Shown: positions 32,526-41,603 of the stretch, piece by piece
Numbering within the stretch: the stretch's first letter is position 1
How the letters are laid out: each line of letters begins with the position of its first letter
DNA from: Limnohabitans radicicola
GTDB lineage: Bacteria > Pseudomonadota > Gammaproteobacteria > Burkholderiales > Burkholderiaceae_C
Length of the DNA stretch: 64,000 nt
Assembly (NCBI RefSeq): GCF_014837235.1
Contig: NZ_JACYFT010000001.1
Span: 943,688-1,007,687, forward strand
Direction: 5' to 3'
Position numbers and translations under genes: made by a program
Notes under the pieces: model-generated
What the model saw: the letters and a program-made list of their open reading frames with translations, nothing else
What the model was told of the DNA's origin: nothing
Databases searched by the model: none

Positions 32526-34049
32526 TCAGAAAAAGCCCAATTTGCTCTCGCTGTAGCTGACCAGCAGGTTCTTGGTCTGCTGGTAGTGGTCAAGCATCAT
32601 CTTGTGGGTTTCGCGACCAATGCCGGACTCCTTGTAGCCACCGAAGGCGGCGTGTGCGGGGTAGGCGTGGTAACAGTTGGTCCACACGCGGCCCGCCTTG
32701 ATGGCGCGGCCCATGCGGTAGGCCACATTGCCGTTGCGGCTCCACACGCCAGCGCCCAGGCCGTAGAGCGTGTCGTTGGCAATCGCCAGCGCTTCGGCTT
32801 CGTCCTTGAAGGTGGTGATCGCCAGCACCGGGCCGAAGATCTCTTCCTGGAAGATGCGCATCTTGTTGTGGCCCTTGAACAGGGTGGGCTGCACGTAGTA
32901 GCCGCCTTCAAGGTCGCCACCCAGATGGGCTTGCGCGCCACCGGCCAGCACTTCGGCGCCTTCCTGCTTGCCCAGGTCCAGGTAGCTCAGGATCTTGGTC
33001 AGCTGTTCCTTGCTGGCCTGTGCGCCCATCATGGAATCGGTGTCCAGCGGATTGGCGTGCTTGATCGCGGCCACGCGTTTCAGGACGCGCTCCATGAACT
33101 TGTCATAGATGCTCTCCTGGATGAGTGCGCGGCTGGGGCAGGTGCAAACCTCGCCCTGGTTGAAGGCAAACAGCACCAGACCTTCGATGGCCTTGTCAAG
33201 GAAGGCGTCGTCCTTGTCCATCACGTCGGCAAAGAAGATGTTGGGCGACTTGCCGCCCAGCTCCAGCGTGGCCGGAATCAGGTTGTTGGCAGCGGCCTGG
33301 GCGATCACGCGGCCGGTGCTGGTGGAGCCGGTGAAGGCGATTTTGGCGATGCGCTTGCTGTTGGCCAGCGGCATGCCGGCTTCGCGGCCAAAACCGTTGA
33401 CCACGTTGAGCACGCCCGGGGGCAGCAGGTCGGCGATCAGATCGACCAGGATCAGGATGGAGATGGGCGTGGACTCGGCGGGCTTCAAAACCACGCAGTT
33501 GCCCGCGCCCAGCGCCGGAGCCAGTTTCCAGGCGGCCATCAGGATGGGGAAGTTCCAGGGAATGATCTGGCCCACCACACCGAGCGGCTCGTGGATGTGG
33601 TACGCCATGGTGTTCTCGTCGATCTCGCTGATGCCGCCCTCTTGCGCGCGCACACAACCAGCGAAGTAACGAAAATGGTCCACGGTCAACGGGATGTCGG
33701 CATTGAGCGTCTCACGGATGGCCTTGCCGTTGTCGACGGTCTCGGCGTAGGCCAGCAGCTCCAGGTTCTGCTCGATGCGGTCGGCGATCTTGAGCAGGAT
33801 GTTGGCGCGGGTGGCGGCATCGGTCTTGCCCCATTTGTCGGCGGCGGCGTGGGCGGCGTCCAGCGCCAGTTCGATGTCGGCGGCGTCCGAGCGCGCCGCT
33901 TGCGTGTAGACCTTGCCACTGATCGGTGTGATCACGTCAAAGTACTGCCCCTTGAGGGGTGCGGTCCATTGGCCACCAATAAAGTTGTCGTAACGGGCTT
34001 TGTATTGAATCTTGGCACCAGCTTGGCCAGGGGCTGCGTAGAGGGTCAT
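32526..34049 (-). CDS. NAD-dependent aldehyde dehydrogenase, AcoD/ExaC type
   Basis: Oxidises acetaldehyde or similar short aldehydes to acids in the cytoplasm, the second step after a periplasmic alcohol dehydrogenase. The product has 507 residues. General base E263 ([10 protein letters not shown]), catalytic C302 ([11 protein letters not shown]) and the NAD segment [22 protein letters not shown] are present. The start [13 protein letters not shown] was chosen because a longer frame overlaps the promoter. A candidate sigma-54 promoter lies about 50 bp upstream, and a DUF779 gene follows. This matches the ethanol-oxidation neighbourhood. Confidence 0.92.
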   Translation of the reverse strand: MTLYAAPGQAGAKIQYKARYDNFIGGQWTAPLKGQYFDVITPISGKVYTQAARSDAADIELALDAAHAAADKWGKTDAATRANILLKIADRIEQNLELLAYAETVDNGKAIRETLNADIPLTVDHFRYFAGCVRAQEGGISEIDENTMAYHIHEPLGVVGQIIPWNFPILMAAWKLAPALGAGNCVVLKPAESTPISILILVDLIADLLPPGVLNVVNGFGREAGMPLANSKRIAKIAFTGSTSTGRVIAQAAANNLIPATLELGGKSPNIFFADVMDKDDAFLDKAIEGLVLFAFNQGEVCTCPSRALIQESIYDKFMERVLKRVAAIKHANPLDTDSMMGAQASKEQLTKILSYLDLGKQEGAEVLAGGAQAHLGGDLEGGYYVQPTLFKGHNKMRIFQEEIFGPVLAITTFKDEAEALAIANDTLYGLGAGVWSRNGNVAYRMGRAIKAGRVWTNCYHAYPAHAAFGGYKESGIGRETHKMMLDHYQQTKNLLVSYSESKLGFF

Positions 34050-34100
34050 GGGGTCTCCAAAAGAAATTGATGAACGTCTTGTTTGACGTGCCATGACTGC

Positions 34101-34115
34101 GCAGCATTTGTGCCA
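34101..34115 (-). promoter_or_regulatory. Candidate sigma-54 promoter of the aldehyde dehydrogenase gene
   Basis: TGGCACAAATGCTGC on the minus strand has the invariant GG and GC separated by 10 bases. It matches the -24/-12 consensus (TGGCACG-N4-TTGC) except at two positions. It is preceded by a T-rich tract and lies about 50 bp from the start codon. Further upstream an inverted repeat TTGGGGCA / TGCCCCAA (34155-34162 and 34208-34215) could hold activator sites. Confidence 0.6.
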
Positions 34116-34272
34116 GCAAAAAAATCCCCTCCACATGCCGTGTTCTGAGTCAACTTGGGGCAAATGACGTTGTGCTCGCATCCTGCAGCTGCGGCAAATT
34201 GAGACACTGCCCCAAACTGCCACGGCAAATCAGTTCATAGCGAGACTGCGGCCCTCGATGGTGAGTCGCCGC

Positions 34273-34299
34273 AAAAAAGAACAGGTCCCAAAGGACCTG
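34273..34299 (-). terminator. Intrinsic terminator after the PqqU-like receptor gene
   Basis: On the minus strand CAGGTCC / GGACCTG (7-bp stem, TTTG loop) is followed by TTCTTTTTT. It lies 38 bp after the stop of the receptor gene and ends the three-gene cytochrome - binding protein - receptor operon. Confidence 0.85.
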
Positions 34300-34336
34300 C
34301 TGTGCGGGGTTCAGCGGCACTTCGTGCCGATTGACC

Positions 34337-36511
34337 TCAGAGTGGAGTGGACCATTTCAGCCCCAGCATCCACTGCCGAGGCAAGCCGGGCTCAAAGTAC
34401 TGTTGGCTTGCCTGATTGACGATGACCGACCCCGCATAACGACGGTCCATGAGGTTGTCTACGCCCATCCATGTGTCGACATGGTGCGCCCCCCATGCAC
34501 TGCGATGCCGCAGTTTGAAGTTGATCACGCCATAGCCAGGGGCACGAGAGGCTGCATCGTTCATGTCGCTGGCCCACAGGGCAGATCGCGCCACCCAGTC
34601 CAGGGACGAGGACCACCCCATGGGACCCTGGCGACTCTTGCTGGAGGCTCCTTGCTGGGCCCACTGCAATGAGGCAAACAGTTGCTGGTCCGGCAGACCC
34701 GGCAGCCGATTGCCCGCAGGAATGGTCTTGGCGGTGTAGGTGCTGCCGACTTTGCTGGTGCTGGTGAACGCAGCATCGTATTGCGCCTGCAACCAAGTGG
34801 CTGACAGCAGGGTGCGCCATTGACCGCTCCAGGCATGCTGCCAGGTCAGCTCTGCGCCCTGCCGCGAAGTGCGCGAGGCATTGACATACGCGGTTTTCCC
34901 CGAATCCGACAGCGAGGCCACGATCTCATTGTCTGTCGTGATCTGGAACAGCGCTGCATCGACTTTGCTGCCTGGTGCTGGCGTCCACTTGAACCCGGCC
35001 TCCAGATGTCGGCTGCGAGCGGCCAGCAAATCCGGGTTAAACAAGCCACGGATGCTGCGGCTGTTGCCAGTGCCCGTGACCGCATAGGCGGCCTCGGCCA
35101 GCGTGGGCGTCTCAAAGCCTCGGCCCCAATTGGCATAGACATTGAGTGTGTCCTGCGCATGCCAGGTCAGGCCCAGCACAGGGCTGCTTGCCTGGTAACG
35201 CACCTGACCGGAACCATCCTGCCCATCCGTCAGGTAGTCATCACGGCTTTGCAAGCGCACATCGCTGTGACGCCATCCGCTTGTGAGTGTGAAGGGGCTG
35301 TGGCCCAGGGCATCCATCAGGTGCCAGTTGAGCTGGGCATAAGCGTCGCGGTTGCTGGCCTTGTTGAGTTCATTGCGGTTGAAGGCACCGCTTTTTTCGC
35401 CCGCAAGGGTAAGTCCCCCTTGTCGTTGCTCAGCCGACTGGTCCATGTCGAACCCAGCGGTCCAATCCAGACGCCCCACAGGCAAGTCGCGCTGCTTGCC
35501 ACGCAACTGTGCCCCCATGCCGGAGAAGTCCCGGTCAAGACCCACCCAGGAGCCTTGCTGCGGCAGCGCCGCATTGGAGCCCGCTTGGTATTGCAGGTTC
35601 TGGCGCGTGCCTGTGTAGACACGCCACTGCCCTTGCAAATCCGGGCTGAACTGGTGCTCCAGCACGGCACCGAGCTGGCTTTGCTGCACACTTTTGCGTG
35701 TTTGGTGCGCCAAGGCGTTCTTGCCGGCCTGCTGCGGGTCGCTTTGCCACTGGCTCGCCGTGAGGCCCAAAGGGTCCAGCGCCACAGGCATGTCAAAAAC
35801 ATTGGCCACCAGCTTCAGGCGGGTGCCGGGCTGCAAATCGGCCGTCAGCACGCTGTTGAATTGCTTGCGCTCGGCCGCGCTGTTGGCCCGATGACCATCG
35901 GTCTGGAAATGGCTGTAATCGGCCACCAGCCCCACTGCGCCTGTGCGACCACTGAGCTGAATATCGTGCCGTTGCAGACCAAAGCTGCCAAAGGTGCTGG
36001 ACACATCCGCTTGTGGCGTGTGGCCCGCTTCCCGCGTGAATGTCTGAATCACCCCACCCGAGGCGTTGCCATACAACTGCGCCAGCGGGCCGCTCAGCAC
36101 CTCGATGCGCTCGGCCGAAGTCAGGCTCACCGTCGAGGCCTGTCCCTGGCCATCGGGGGTGGTGGCCGGAATGCCATCGGTGATCAGACGGATGCCGCGC
36201 AAGCCAAAGGCCGCACGCGCGCCAAAGCCACGGATGGATATTTGCACATCCTGTGCGTAGTTGTTCCGGTTGAGGGCCACCACACCTGGCACACTGGCCA
36301 GCGCCTCCGACAGGTTGATCTGCGGGCCGGCATCACGCACGGCAGTGCCATCGATCACGGCCACCGAAGCGGGTGCATCGAAAGCGCGCTGGGCGATGCG
36401 CCCGCTCTGGACCACCACTTCTTGTGCGGCTTGCGCCACCACGGTCAAGGGCAACAAAAAACCCAGACCGCATGCGAGCCAGGCCAAAGAACGGGAAGAG
36501 CCAGAATGCAT
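34337..36511 (-). CDS. TonB-dependent receptor resembling PqqU (YncD)
   Basis: A 724-residue outer-membrane receptor with signal peptide (MHSGSSRSLAWLACGLGFLLPL...). It shows long stretches like E. coli YncD/PqqU, the outer-membrane importer of pyrroloquinoline quinone: DAPASVAVIDG, INLSEALASVPG, NYAQDVQISIRGFG, GIRLITDGIPATTPDGQGQ and LYGNASGGVIQ. The barrel ends in VNQASQQYFEPGLPRQW. It is the last gene of an operon with a PedF-like cytochrome and a MoxJ-like binding protein, behind a perfect sigma-54 promoter. This supports PQQ as ligand. The start eight codons inside the longest frame was chosen for the signal peptide. Confidence 0.78.
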   Translation of the reverse strand: MHSGSSRSLAWLACGLGFLLPLTVVAQAAQEVVVQSGRIAQRAFDAPASVAVIDGTAVRDAGPQINLSEALASVPGVVALNRNNYAQDVQISIRGFGARAAFGLRGIRLITDGIPATTPDGQGQASTVSLTSAERIEVLSGPLAQLYGNASGGVIQTFTREAGHTPQADVSSTFGSFGLQRHDIQLSGRTGAVGLVADYSHFQTDGHRANSAAERKQFNSVLTADLQPGTRLKLVANVFDMPVALDPLGLTASQWQSDPQQAGKNALAHQTRKSVQQSQLGAVLEHQFSPDLQGQWRVYTGTRQNLQYQAGSNAALPQQGSWVGLDRDFSGMGAQLRGKQRDLPVGRLDWTAGFDMDQSAEQRQGGLTLAGEKSGAFNRNELNKASNRDAYAQLNWHLMDALGHSPFTLTSGWRHSDVRLQSRDDYLTDGQDGSGQVRYQASSPVLGLTWHAQDTLNVYANWGRGFETPTLAEAAYAVTGTGNSRSIRGLFNPDLLAARSRHLEAGFKWTPAPGSKVDAALFQITTDNEIVASLSDSGKTAYVNASRTSRQGAELTWQHAWSGQWRTLLSATWLQAQYDAAFTSTSKVGSTYTAKTIPAGNRLPGLPDQQLFASLQWAQQGASSKSRQGPMGWSSSLDWVARSALWASDMNDAASRAPGYGVINFKLRHRSAWGAHHVDTWMGVDNLMDRRYAGSVIVNQASQQYFEPGLPRQWMLGLKWSTPL

Positions 36512-36563
36512 GAAAACTTCCAAAAGACCGGGCACCGGGCATGCCCGTGTACGCGGTCTGGTT

Positions 36564-37445
36564 TCAGGGGGCGACCAGGGTCAGGCCATGCTCACGGTAG
36601 ATGGCCAGCAGCTTGCCACTCTGCCGCACCTGCCCCAAGGCCGTCTCCAAGGCCTGGGCCAACATCTTGTGATTGGCTTTGACCGCCATGCCAATCGGCC
36701 AGCCGTTGTCGGCCAAGCCTGGCAAGGTCAGCTGGGTGAAGCCAAAACCGCTGGCAGGCCGACCGGACGCGTGCAAGGCCGCTTCGGCCTGGGCACGGCT
36801 GAGGTAGGCGGCAGCCGCCTCGCCGCGGATGACCGCCTCGGCGGCCTGAACACCTGTCGGGTAAGTGGTCAGCTTGGCACGCAGGCGCCCGCCGCCATAA
36901 CCCAGCAAGGTGCCCGCAGCACCACTGCCCCGCTCTGCAGCGAGTGGCAAATCCTGCAGGTCATCCCCGCTCTTGAGCCCGGACAACTTGTCGAGTGCAT
37001 GGAAAACCACCAGCACCTCACGCGAATAAGGCGCAAAGATCAGGGACTGCGGGGTCTCGCGGATGAGGAATTTGTCCACGGGCACATGCAGCATCACATC
37101 GGCAGGGCCGTAGCCCAGGTAATGGCCTTTCCAGACCATGTTGCGCAGGTCATCGTCCATGCGCTCGCCCGCATCGAAGGGCAGCAGACTCAGCTTGAGT
37201 CCCATGGTGTCGGCCAAAGCCTGGGCCAGCGCGACATCGACCCCACGCAAGTTCTGGGCTGTGCCGTCCGAATAAGGCGCGTTGTCCTTGTACACGGCCA
37301 CCTTGAGCACCCCACTGGCGCGCACCTTGTCCAGATCGCTCAGTTCCTGGGCTTGTGCGCGCACCCCCAGACAAGCCAGGGCAGAGGCAGTGAGCCAGTG
37401 GCGACGCAAAGGATCGGGCAAGCGGTTGCGCAAGGAACGGGGCAT
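36564..37445 (-). CDS. Periplasmic binding protein of the MoxJ/quinoprotein-associated type
   Basis: A 293-residue exported protein of the type-2 solute-binding fold: LKVAVYKDNAPYSDG near residue 45, GVDVALAQALADTMGLKLSLLPF, and a second lobe. Relatives are MoxJ/XoxJ and other binding proteins found beside PQQ dehydrogenases. They are not ABC importers in practice but assist dehydrogenase maturation or its contact with cytochrome. It is 30 bp behind the cytochrome gene and 52 bp ahead of the PqqU-like receptor. Confidence 0.78.
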   Translation of the reverse strand: MPRSLRNRLPDPLRRHWLTASALACLGVRAQAQELSDLDKVRASGVLKVAVYKDNAPYSDGTAQNLRGVDVALAQALADTMGLKLSLLPFDAGERMDDDLRNMVWKGHYLGYGPADVMLHVPVDKFLIRETPQSLIFAPYSREVLVVFHALDKLSGLKSGDDLQDLPLAAERGSGAAGTLLGYGGGRLRAKLTTYPTGVQAAEAVIRGEAAAAYLSRAQAEAALHASGRPASGFGFTQLTLPGLADNGWPIGMAVKANHKMLAQALETALGQVRQSGKLLAIYREHGLTLVAP

Positions 37446-37475
37446 GAAGTCTCCAAATAGGGTGCAAAGCGTGGC

Positions 37476-37958
37476 TTATTTTTCGCGACGTGTTTCCAGA
37501 TAGGTGCGGATGGCCCAAATGGCTTCCTGGCTGAGTGTGGCCTCGAAAGGAGGCATGTACACACGGCCATCGCGCGTGCGGCCACGGCGCACGGTGGCGA
37601 CATAGTACTCGTCCATTTCGGCGAAACAGGCTTTTTTCTTGTCGGCATCGGCCAGGCCAGTGCAGTCGGCATCGAGCTTGCGCAGGTCAGGGGCGATGCC
37701 ACCGGAGATGGCTTCCAGTCCATGGCAGCGGGCACAGTTCTGGTTGTAAGCCGAGGTGCCAATGCGCAAGGCTTCCGGCTGGGCCGGACCACTCGAATAA
37801 GGGTTGCTCGGCATCCACTTGGCGCCCAACTGGGGCAGGGTGTGGGTGTCCACCGCCTGGGGTGTCACATCCCCATGGGCCAGGATCAGGCCACAAGTCA
37901 GCGCCAGCGAACAAGCCAGCAAGGAACGGAGCAATCGGGAAAAGGTTCGGGGGCTCAT
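37476..37958 (-). CDS. Cytochrome c550, PedF-like
   Basis: A 160-residue exported class I cytochrome c. Heme site C75-ARC-H79 (CARCH), likely sixth ligand Met in GRVYMPPF, and an extra Cys pair in LDADCTGLADADKKKACFAEM. The mature start AHGDVTPQAVDT is like PedF of Pseudomonas alcohol oxidation, the electron acceptor of PQQ alcohol dehydrogenases. It is the first gene of its operon. The ATG at 37958 (MSPRTFSRLL) was preferred to an upstream in-frame Met because it opens a proper signal peptide and lies at a suitable distance from the promoter. Confidence 0.85.
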   Translation of the reverse strand: MSPRTFSRLLRSLLACSLALTCGLILAHGDVTPQAVDTHTLPQLGAKWMPSNPYSSGPAQPEALRIGTSAYNQNCARCHGLEAISGGIAPDLRKLDADCTGLADADKKKACFAEMDEYYVATVRRGRTRDGRVYMPPFEATLSQEAIWAIRTYLETRREK

Positions 37959-38336
37959 GCGGATTCTTTCGGTCAATGATAAGGAAAAGGATTTCCCAAA
38001 GTCTGGCAATTACCGTGCCACCTGCTGCAGGCATCCACTGCCACGCGCGCGCCTTTGTGCAACACCCATGAAACACCGCGCTGTTGCATTGAGGCACAAC
38101 CCGACACACCTTGGATACGGCTGTCCCCGTTACGGGTCCATTGGGGTTGGCCGGGCTTTTGCATGTGCGCAGAAATGAAACACTTTGATGCGCCAAGAGA
38201 TGACACACGTCAAGATCATGAAAGCTTGGGAATGGAACATGACCCCTTGCCTGACACGCTGTCAGTGCCCACAAAAAACATAAAGCAAGGGTCAGCCGAG
38301 CCAGTCTGGGCGGTGACGGATCCGACCGGAGACAAC
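37959..38336. other. Divergent intergenic region of the c550 operon and the sigma-54 activator
   Basis: This 378-bp stretch has no credible gene. The reading frame of the activator is open through part of it, but has no ribosome-binding site or family similarity there. It holds the perfect sigma-54 promoter at 38006-38020 and, 38 bp further from it, an inverted repeat TGCAACA-N17-TGTTGCA (38058-38088) that could bind the activator. Two copies of ATGAAACAC also occur. Confidence 0.6.
38006..38020 (-). promoter_or_regulatory. Perfect sigma-54 promoter of the c550-MoxJ-PqqU operon
   Basis: TGGCACGGTAATTGC on the minus strand matches the -24/-12 consensus TGGCACG-N4-TTGC at every defined position. 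It lies 48 bp from the cytochrome start codon, giving a leader of about 35 nt. The gene for a sigma-54-dependent activator begins 317 bp away in the other direction. Confidence 0.88.
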
Positions 38337-40496
38337 ATGCTCAGCATGCCCGCCATTTCAGCAGGTCAAGGATCTGCCACCGGGGTGTACGCGCTCAACA
38401 GCGAGCACCACCGCGCCTTGATTCAGGAGTCACAGGCGCGGAGCAACGCGTTTGGCCTTCAGGCGAGCGAAGTGCCAGACTATGCGCCCTTGAAACTCAC
38501 AGAGTTGAATCTGGCCCGGGACGAAAATCGGCGGCTGTACCAACACGCCAGCCCGGTCATGGAGACGCTGTACGAGCAGATCGCCAACACGCACAGCATG
38601 GTCCTGCTGACCTCGCGAAACGGCCTGATCCTGCACTCCATGGGTGACATGGATTTTCTGGAAAAAGCCAACCGTGTGGCGCTCATGCCGGGCGTGGAAT
38701 GGTCCGAGCGCAGCAAAGGCACCAATGCCATCGGTACGGCGCTCACCGAAGAGCGGCCCGTGGTGGTCCACGGCAGAGACCACTTTTTGCAGGCCAACCA
38801 GTTTTTGACCTGCTCTTGCACGCCCATTTTTGACCCCCATGGCAAAGTCATGGGCGCATTGGATGTGACGGGCGATGAGCGCAGCTACCACCAGCACACC
38901 ATGGCACTGGTGCGCATGTCTGCGCAAATGATCGAGAACCACATGTTTGCCAACGAGTTCCCGGACGCGTTGCGCATCCATTTCCATGCCCGCACGGAAT
39001 TCCTCAATACCCTGGTGGAAGGCATCATTGTCTTCACCATGGACGGGCGCTTCATTTCGGCCAACCGCAGCGCTCAATTCCAGTTGGGGCTGTCCTACAA
39101 CGCCCTGCAGGCGCACACCTTCTCCTCCTTGTTTGGGCAGCCCGTGTCTCAGTTTTTTGACCGACTGCGCCACGCTGCGGGTCAACCTCTGAGTTTATGG
39201 ATGCACAACGGGGTGTCGGTCTACTGTCAGGCACGGCTCAAACCCGTGGACTGGTTTGCCAACCGCTGGGCGGCAGGCGCTGCGCCAAGCAGCGAAGCCA
39301 CGACGCCCGAGGCCGACATGCCCTCGCCACGCCCAGCCACCACGGCCACAACCGCCGCCGCCGCTGGTCGTGCCAGCCTGTCCAGCCTGCATTACCTCAA
39401 CACGGGTGACCCTCAAGTGGCGGCTGTGCTCCACAAGCTGCAGCGTGTGCAGGGCAGTGACATCCCGATCATGATCCTGGGTGAAACCGGCACGGGCAAA
39501 GACATCCTGGCCCAAGCCATCCACAACGATTCAACCCGGGTGCGCAAGCCGTTTGTGTCGATCAACTGCGCATCCATCCCCGAAACGCTGATCGAATCCG
39601 AGTTGTTTGGTTACGAAGAAGGTGCATTCACCGGGGCCAAACGCCGGGGCGCACCAGGCAAGATCCAGATGGCGCATGGCGGCACCTTGTTCCTGGATGA
39701 GATCGGTGACATGCCCACCCAGCTGCAGGCTCGGTTGTTGCGCGTGCTGCAGGAGCGGCGCGTCACCCCACTGGGCTCGGGCAAGGAGTACGAGGTCGAT
39801 GTGATGCTGATCTGCGCCACCAACAAGAACCTCAAGAGCCTGATTGCGCAGGGACAGTTCCGCGAAGACCTTTACTACAGGCTCAACGGCCTGGTGGTGC
39901 GCTTGCCAGCGCTGCGCGAACGCTCGGACTTCGAGGTGGTGGCCAACAAGATATTGCTCAACCTGTGCGGCCCTGGGCAACAGGTGCGCATATCGCCCGA
40001 GGTGATGGCTTTGTTTCAGCGGTACCGCTGGCCGGGCAACATTCGCCAACTGCACAACCTGCTGCGTACCGCCGTGGTCATGGTGGGACAGAGCGGCAGC
40101 ATTGGCACAGATCACTTGCCGGACGATTTCCTCGATGAAGTGCGCGAGTCGGCCCACCAATCCGTCCCTCCTGCACCTGCCGTCACCGAAGACACCGCCT
40201 GGGGTCTGTCCAGCCATCCCCTGGGCAGCACCGCACCGGGCCGTGCCGACGTGAGCGCACCGATGTGTGCCGCATCTGCCGTACCCTCGGACACAACCTC
40301 GACCCACGTCCCCATGCCCCCGTCAACGGGCATGGTCGAGACGGCCGTGCGCCTGCAGGATGTGGCACTGCAGGCCATGACAGAGGCCTTGCGTCAATGC
40401 GAAGGCAATGTTTCGGCCGCAGCCAAACTGCTGGGGGTGTCGCGCAACACCATCTACCGCAAGAAAGACCAGTTACCGTCCGACGTCTGGGGCTGA
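38337..40496 (+). CDS. Sigma-54-dependent activator, AcoR family
   Basis: A 719-residue enhancer-binding protein. The N-terminal part holds a GAF-like domain (about residues 50-210, RSKGTNAIGTALTEERPVVVHG) and a PAS-like segment (about 215-300). The AAA+ domain follows: Walker A GETGTGKD at about 382-389, GAFTGA at 429-434 (sigma-54 contact) and Walker B LFLDE near 451. A Fis-type HTH (NVSAAAKLLGVSRNTIYRKK) ends it. The ATG at 38337 has an excellent GGAG five bases upstream; earlier in-frame ATGs have none. It probably activates the -24/-12 promoters found in this region in response to an alcohol or aldehyde. Confidence 0.9.
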   Translation: MLSMPAISAGQGSATGVYALNSEHHRALIQESQARSNAFGLQASEVPDYAPLKLTELNLARDENRRLYQHASPVMETLYEQIANTHSMVLLTSRNGLILHSMGDMDFLEKANRVALMPGVEWSERSKGTNAIGTALTEERPVVVHGRDHFLQANQFLTCSCTPIFDPHGKVMGALDVTGDERSYHQHTMALVRMSAQMIENHMFANEFPDALRIHFHARTEFLNTLVEGIIVFTMDGRFISANRSAQFQLGLSYNALQAHTFSSLFGQPVSQFFDRLRHAAGQPLSLWMHNGVSVYCQARLKPVDWFANRWAAGAAPSSEATTPEADMPSPRPATTATTAAAAGRASLSSLHYLNTGDPQVAAVLHKLQRVQGSDIPIMILGETGTGKDILAQAIHNDSTRVRKPFVSINCASIPETLIESELFGYEEGAFTGAKRRGAPGKIQMAHGGTLFLDEIGDMPTQLQARLLRVLQERRVTPLGSGKEYEVDVMLICATNKNLKSLIAQGQFREDLYYRLNGLVVRLPALRERSDFEVVANKILLNLCGPGQQVRISPEVMALFQRYRWPGNIRQLHNLLRTAVVMVGQSGSIGTDHLPDDFLDEVRESAHQSVPPAPAVTEDTAWGLSSHPLGSTAPGRADVSAPMCAASAVPSDTTSTHVPMPPSTGMVETAVRLQDVALQAMTEALRQCEGNVSAAAKLLGVSRNTIYRKKDQLPSDVWG

Positions 40497-41528
40497 GCAG
40501 GCCGAGGGCATGGACTGCTGCGCGATCCAGCGGCCTTCCATTTCACGCCAGACGCGCAATAGATTGAAGCGCCGCAGACGCCGCTCGGCCTCACTGCCTG
40601 CCCAATCGGTGGCCTGTTGCAGGACCTCCGATTCAGTCCAGCCTTTTTCCAGCCCCTGCCAGGCCTGGTGCACCAAATGACACAGCGCTTGGCGTTGGGC
40701 AGCCAACGCCTGAGGCACCGCATCGCCCTGCACCACCAGGTGCTGCCCGATCAACCATTGCGGACGCATGGATGCCATGCGCTCAAGCGCATCGAGCCAA
40801 CCTTGCACCGAGCCCTGGGCCAAAACCAGCCGGACGCCGTCCACCAACGGGCCAGCCAATGCGATGCGCTCATCGGCGTTCCACAACACCAGATCGCTTT
40901 CGGTGTGCGCGAGCGGCATCTCCACCACCTGCCAGGCACGGCCTCCGGCCTGCAGCCACTCACCGTCACGCAGCTGCTCGTTGGGCAAACGGATGCGCGT
41001 GCCACGCAAGGCCGCTGGCCCCAGGTCCACGCGCATCGATGACAGACACGATGGGCAGCGCCCCTGCATGGCCGCCCGGGTGGCCGCTGTGGCCGCGATC
41101 GGGGCGGCAAATGCCGCATTGGCCAGAGTTTGCTCGGCATGGGCATGGCTGTTGACGAGGCGAACCACGCGTTGCGTCCGGACGCACCGCAGCGCACGCG
41201 CCAGCCCACGACCTTGCGCCACCGTGGGCCCGGGGTCGAGCACCGTGAGCTCTGACCCCTGACCCAGCACCACCGTGGTGGCGATGTGATCGGGCGTGAG
41301 AGGGTCCACGGCACGCCAGCGGCCATGCACCACAGAGACGCCCGGCAGCACAGGCTGCACCGATACGCCCGAGGCACCGCAGCTTCCCGCCTGCACTGAA
41401 GCCGTCACCCCGAACAAAGCGCATGTGACAAGCCTACGCAACAGTGCTCCAGAACGGAACACAGGGCGCAGGCGCGTCAGGGGAAACCCCAAAGAAAAAG
41501 GCGAATCAGACAGGTGCATCGGTGGCAT
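40473..41528 (-). CDS. Metallo-beta-lactamase-fold protein, quinoprotein relay type
   Basis: A 351-residue exported protein with a signal sequence (residues 25-48) and an MBL fold: VVLGQGSELTVLDPGPT, then NSHAHAEQ where canonical enzymes have HxHxDH. The last two metal ligands are therefore changed (Glu, Gln). It resembles the SoxH-related zinc metallohydrolases linked to PQQ dehydrogenase loci (quinoprotein relay system). The role is unknown. Its 3' end overlaps the end of the convergent activator gene by 24 bp. The ATG at 41528 has GGAG eight bases upstream. Confidence 0.72.
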   Translation of the reverse strand: MPPMHLSDSPFSLGFPLTRLRPVFRSGALLRRLVTCALFGVTASVQAGSCGASGVSVQPVLPGVSVVHGRWRAVDPLTPDHIATTVVLGQGSELTVLDPGPTVAQGRGLARALRCVRTQRVVRLVNSHAHAEQTLANAAFAAPIAATAATRAAMQGRCPSCLSSMRVDLGPAALRGTRIRLPNEQLRDGEWLQAGGRAWQVVEMPLAHTESDLVLWNADERIALAGPLVDGVRLVLAQGSVQGWLDALERMASMRPQWLIGQHLVVQGDAVPQALAAQRQALCHLVHQAWQGLEKGWTESEVLQQATDWAGSEAERRLRRFNLLRVWREMEGRWIAQQSMPSACSAPDVGR

Positions 41529-41537
41529 TCTTGTTGC
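41523..41537 (+). promoter_or_regulatory. Candidate sigma-54 promoter of the ExbB-like cassette
   Basis: TGGCATTCTTGTTGC on the plus strand, followed by T: GG and GC are 10 bases apart and only two of the defined consensus positions differ. It would start transcription near 41549, 55 bp ahead of the ExbB-like start codon. It overlaps the 5' end of the divergent metallohydrolase-like gene. Confidence 0.5.
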
Positions 41538-41549
41538 TCCAGTATGTCA

Positions 41550-41564
41550 GCACTTGGCATGCCA
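41550..41564 (-). promoter_or_regulatory. Candidate sigma-54 promoter of the metallohydrolase-like gene
   Basis: TGGCATGCCAAGTGC on the minus strand has correct GG-N10-GC spacing with two mismatches. Predicted start of transcription near 41538 gives a very short leader that begins about at the ribosome-binding site. It is interleaved with the plus-strand candidate at 41523-41537. Confidence 0.42.
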
Positions 41565-41603
41565 GTCCGGCAAGCCCTGAACACCGCTGGAGCCTGGCCA
41601 CAC

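Noticed and set aside
38055-38336. N-terminal extension of the AcoR-type activator from an in-frame ATG at 38055
   Set aside because: The extension has no family similarity and no ribosome-binding site, and it would overlap likely regulatory DNA. The ATG at 38337 has GGAG at ideal distance.
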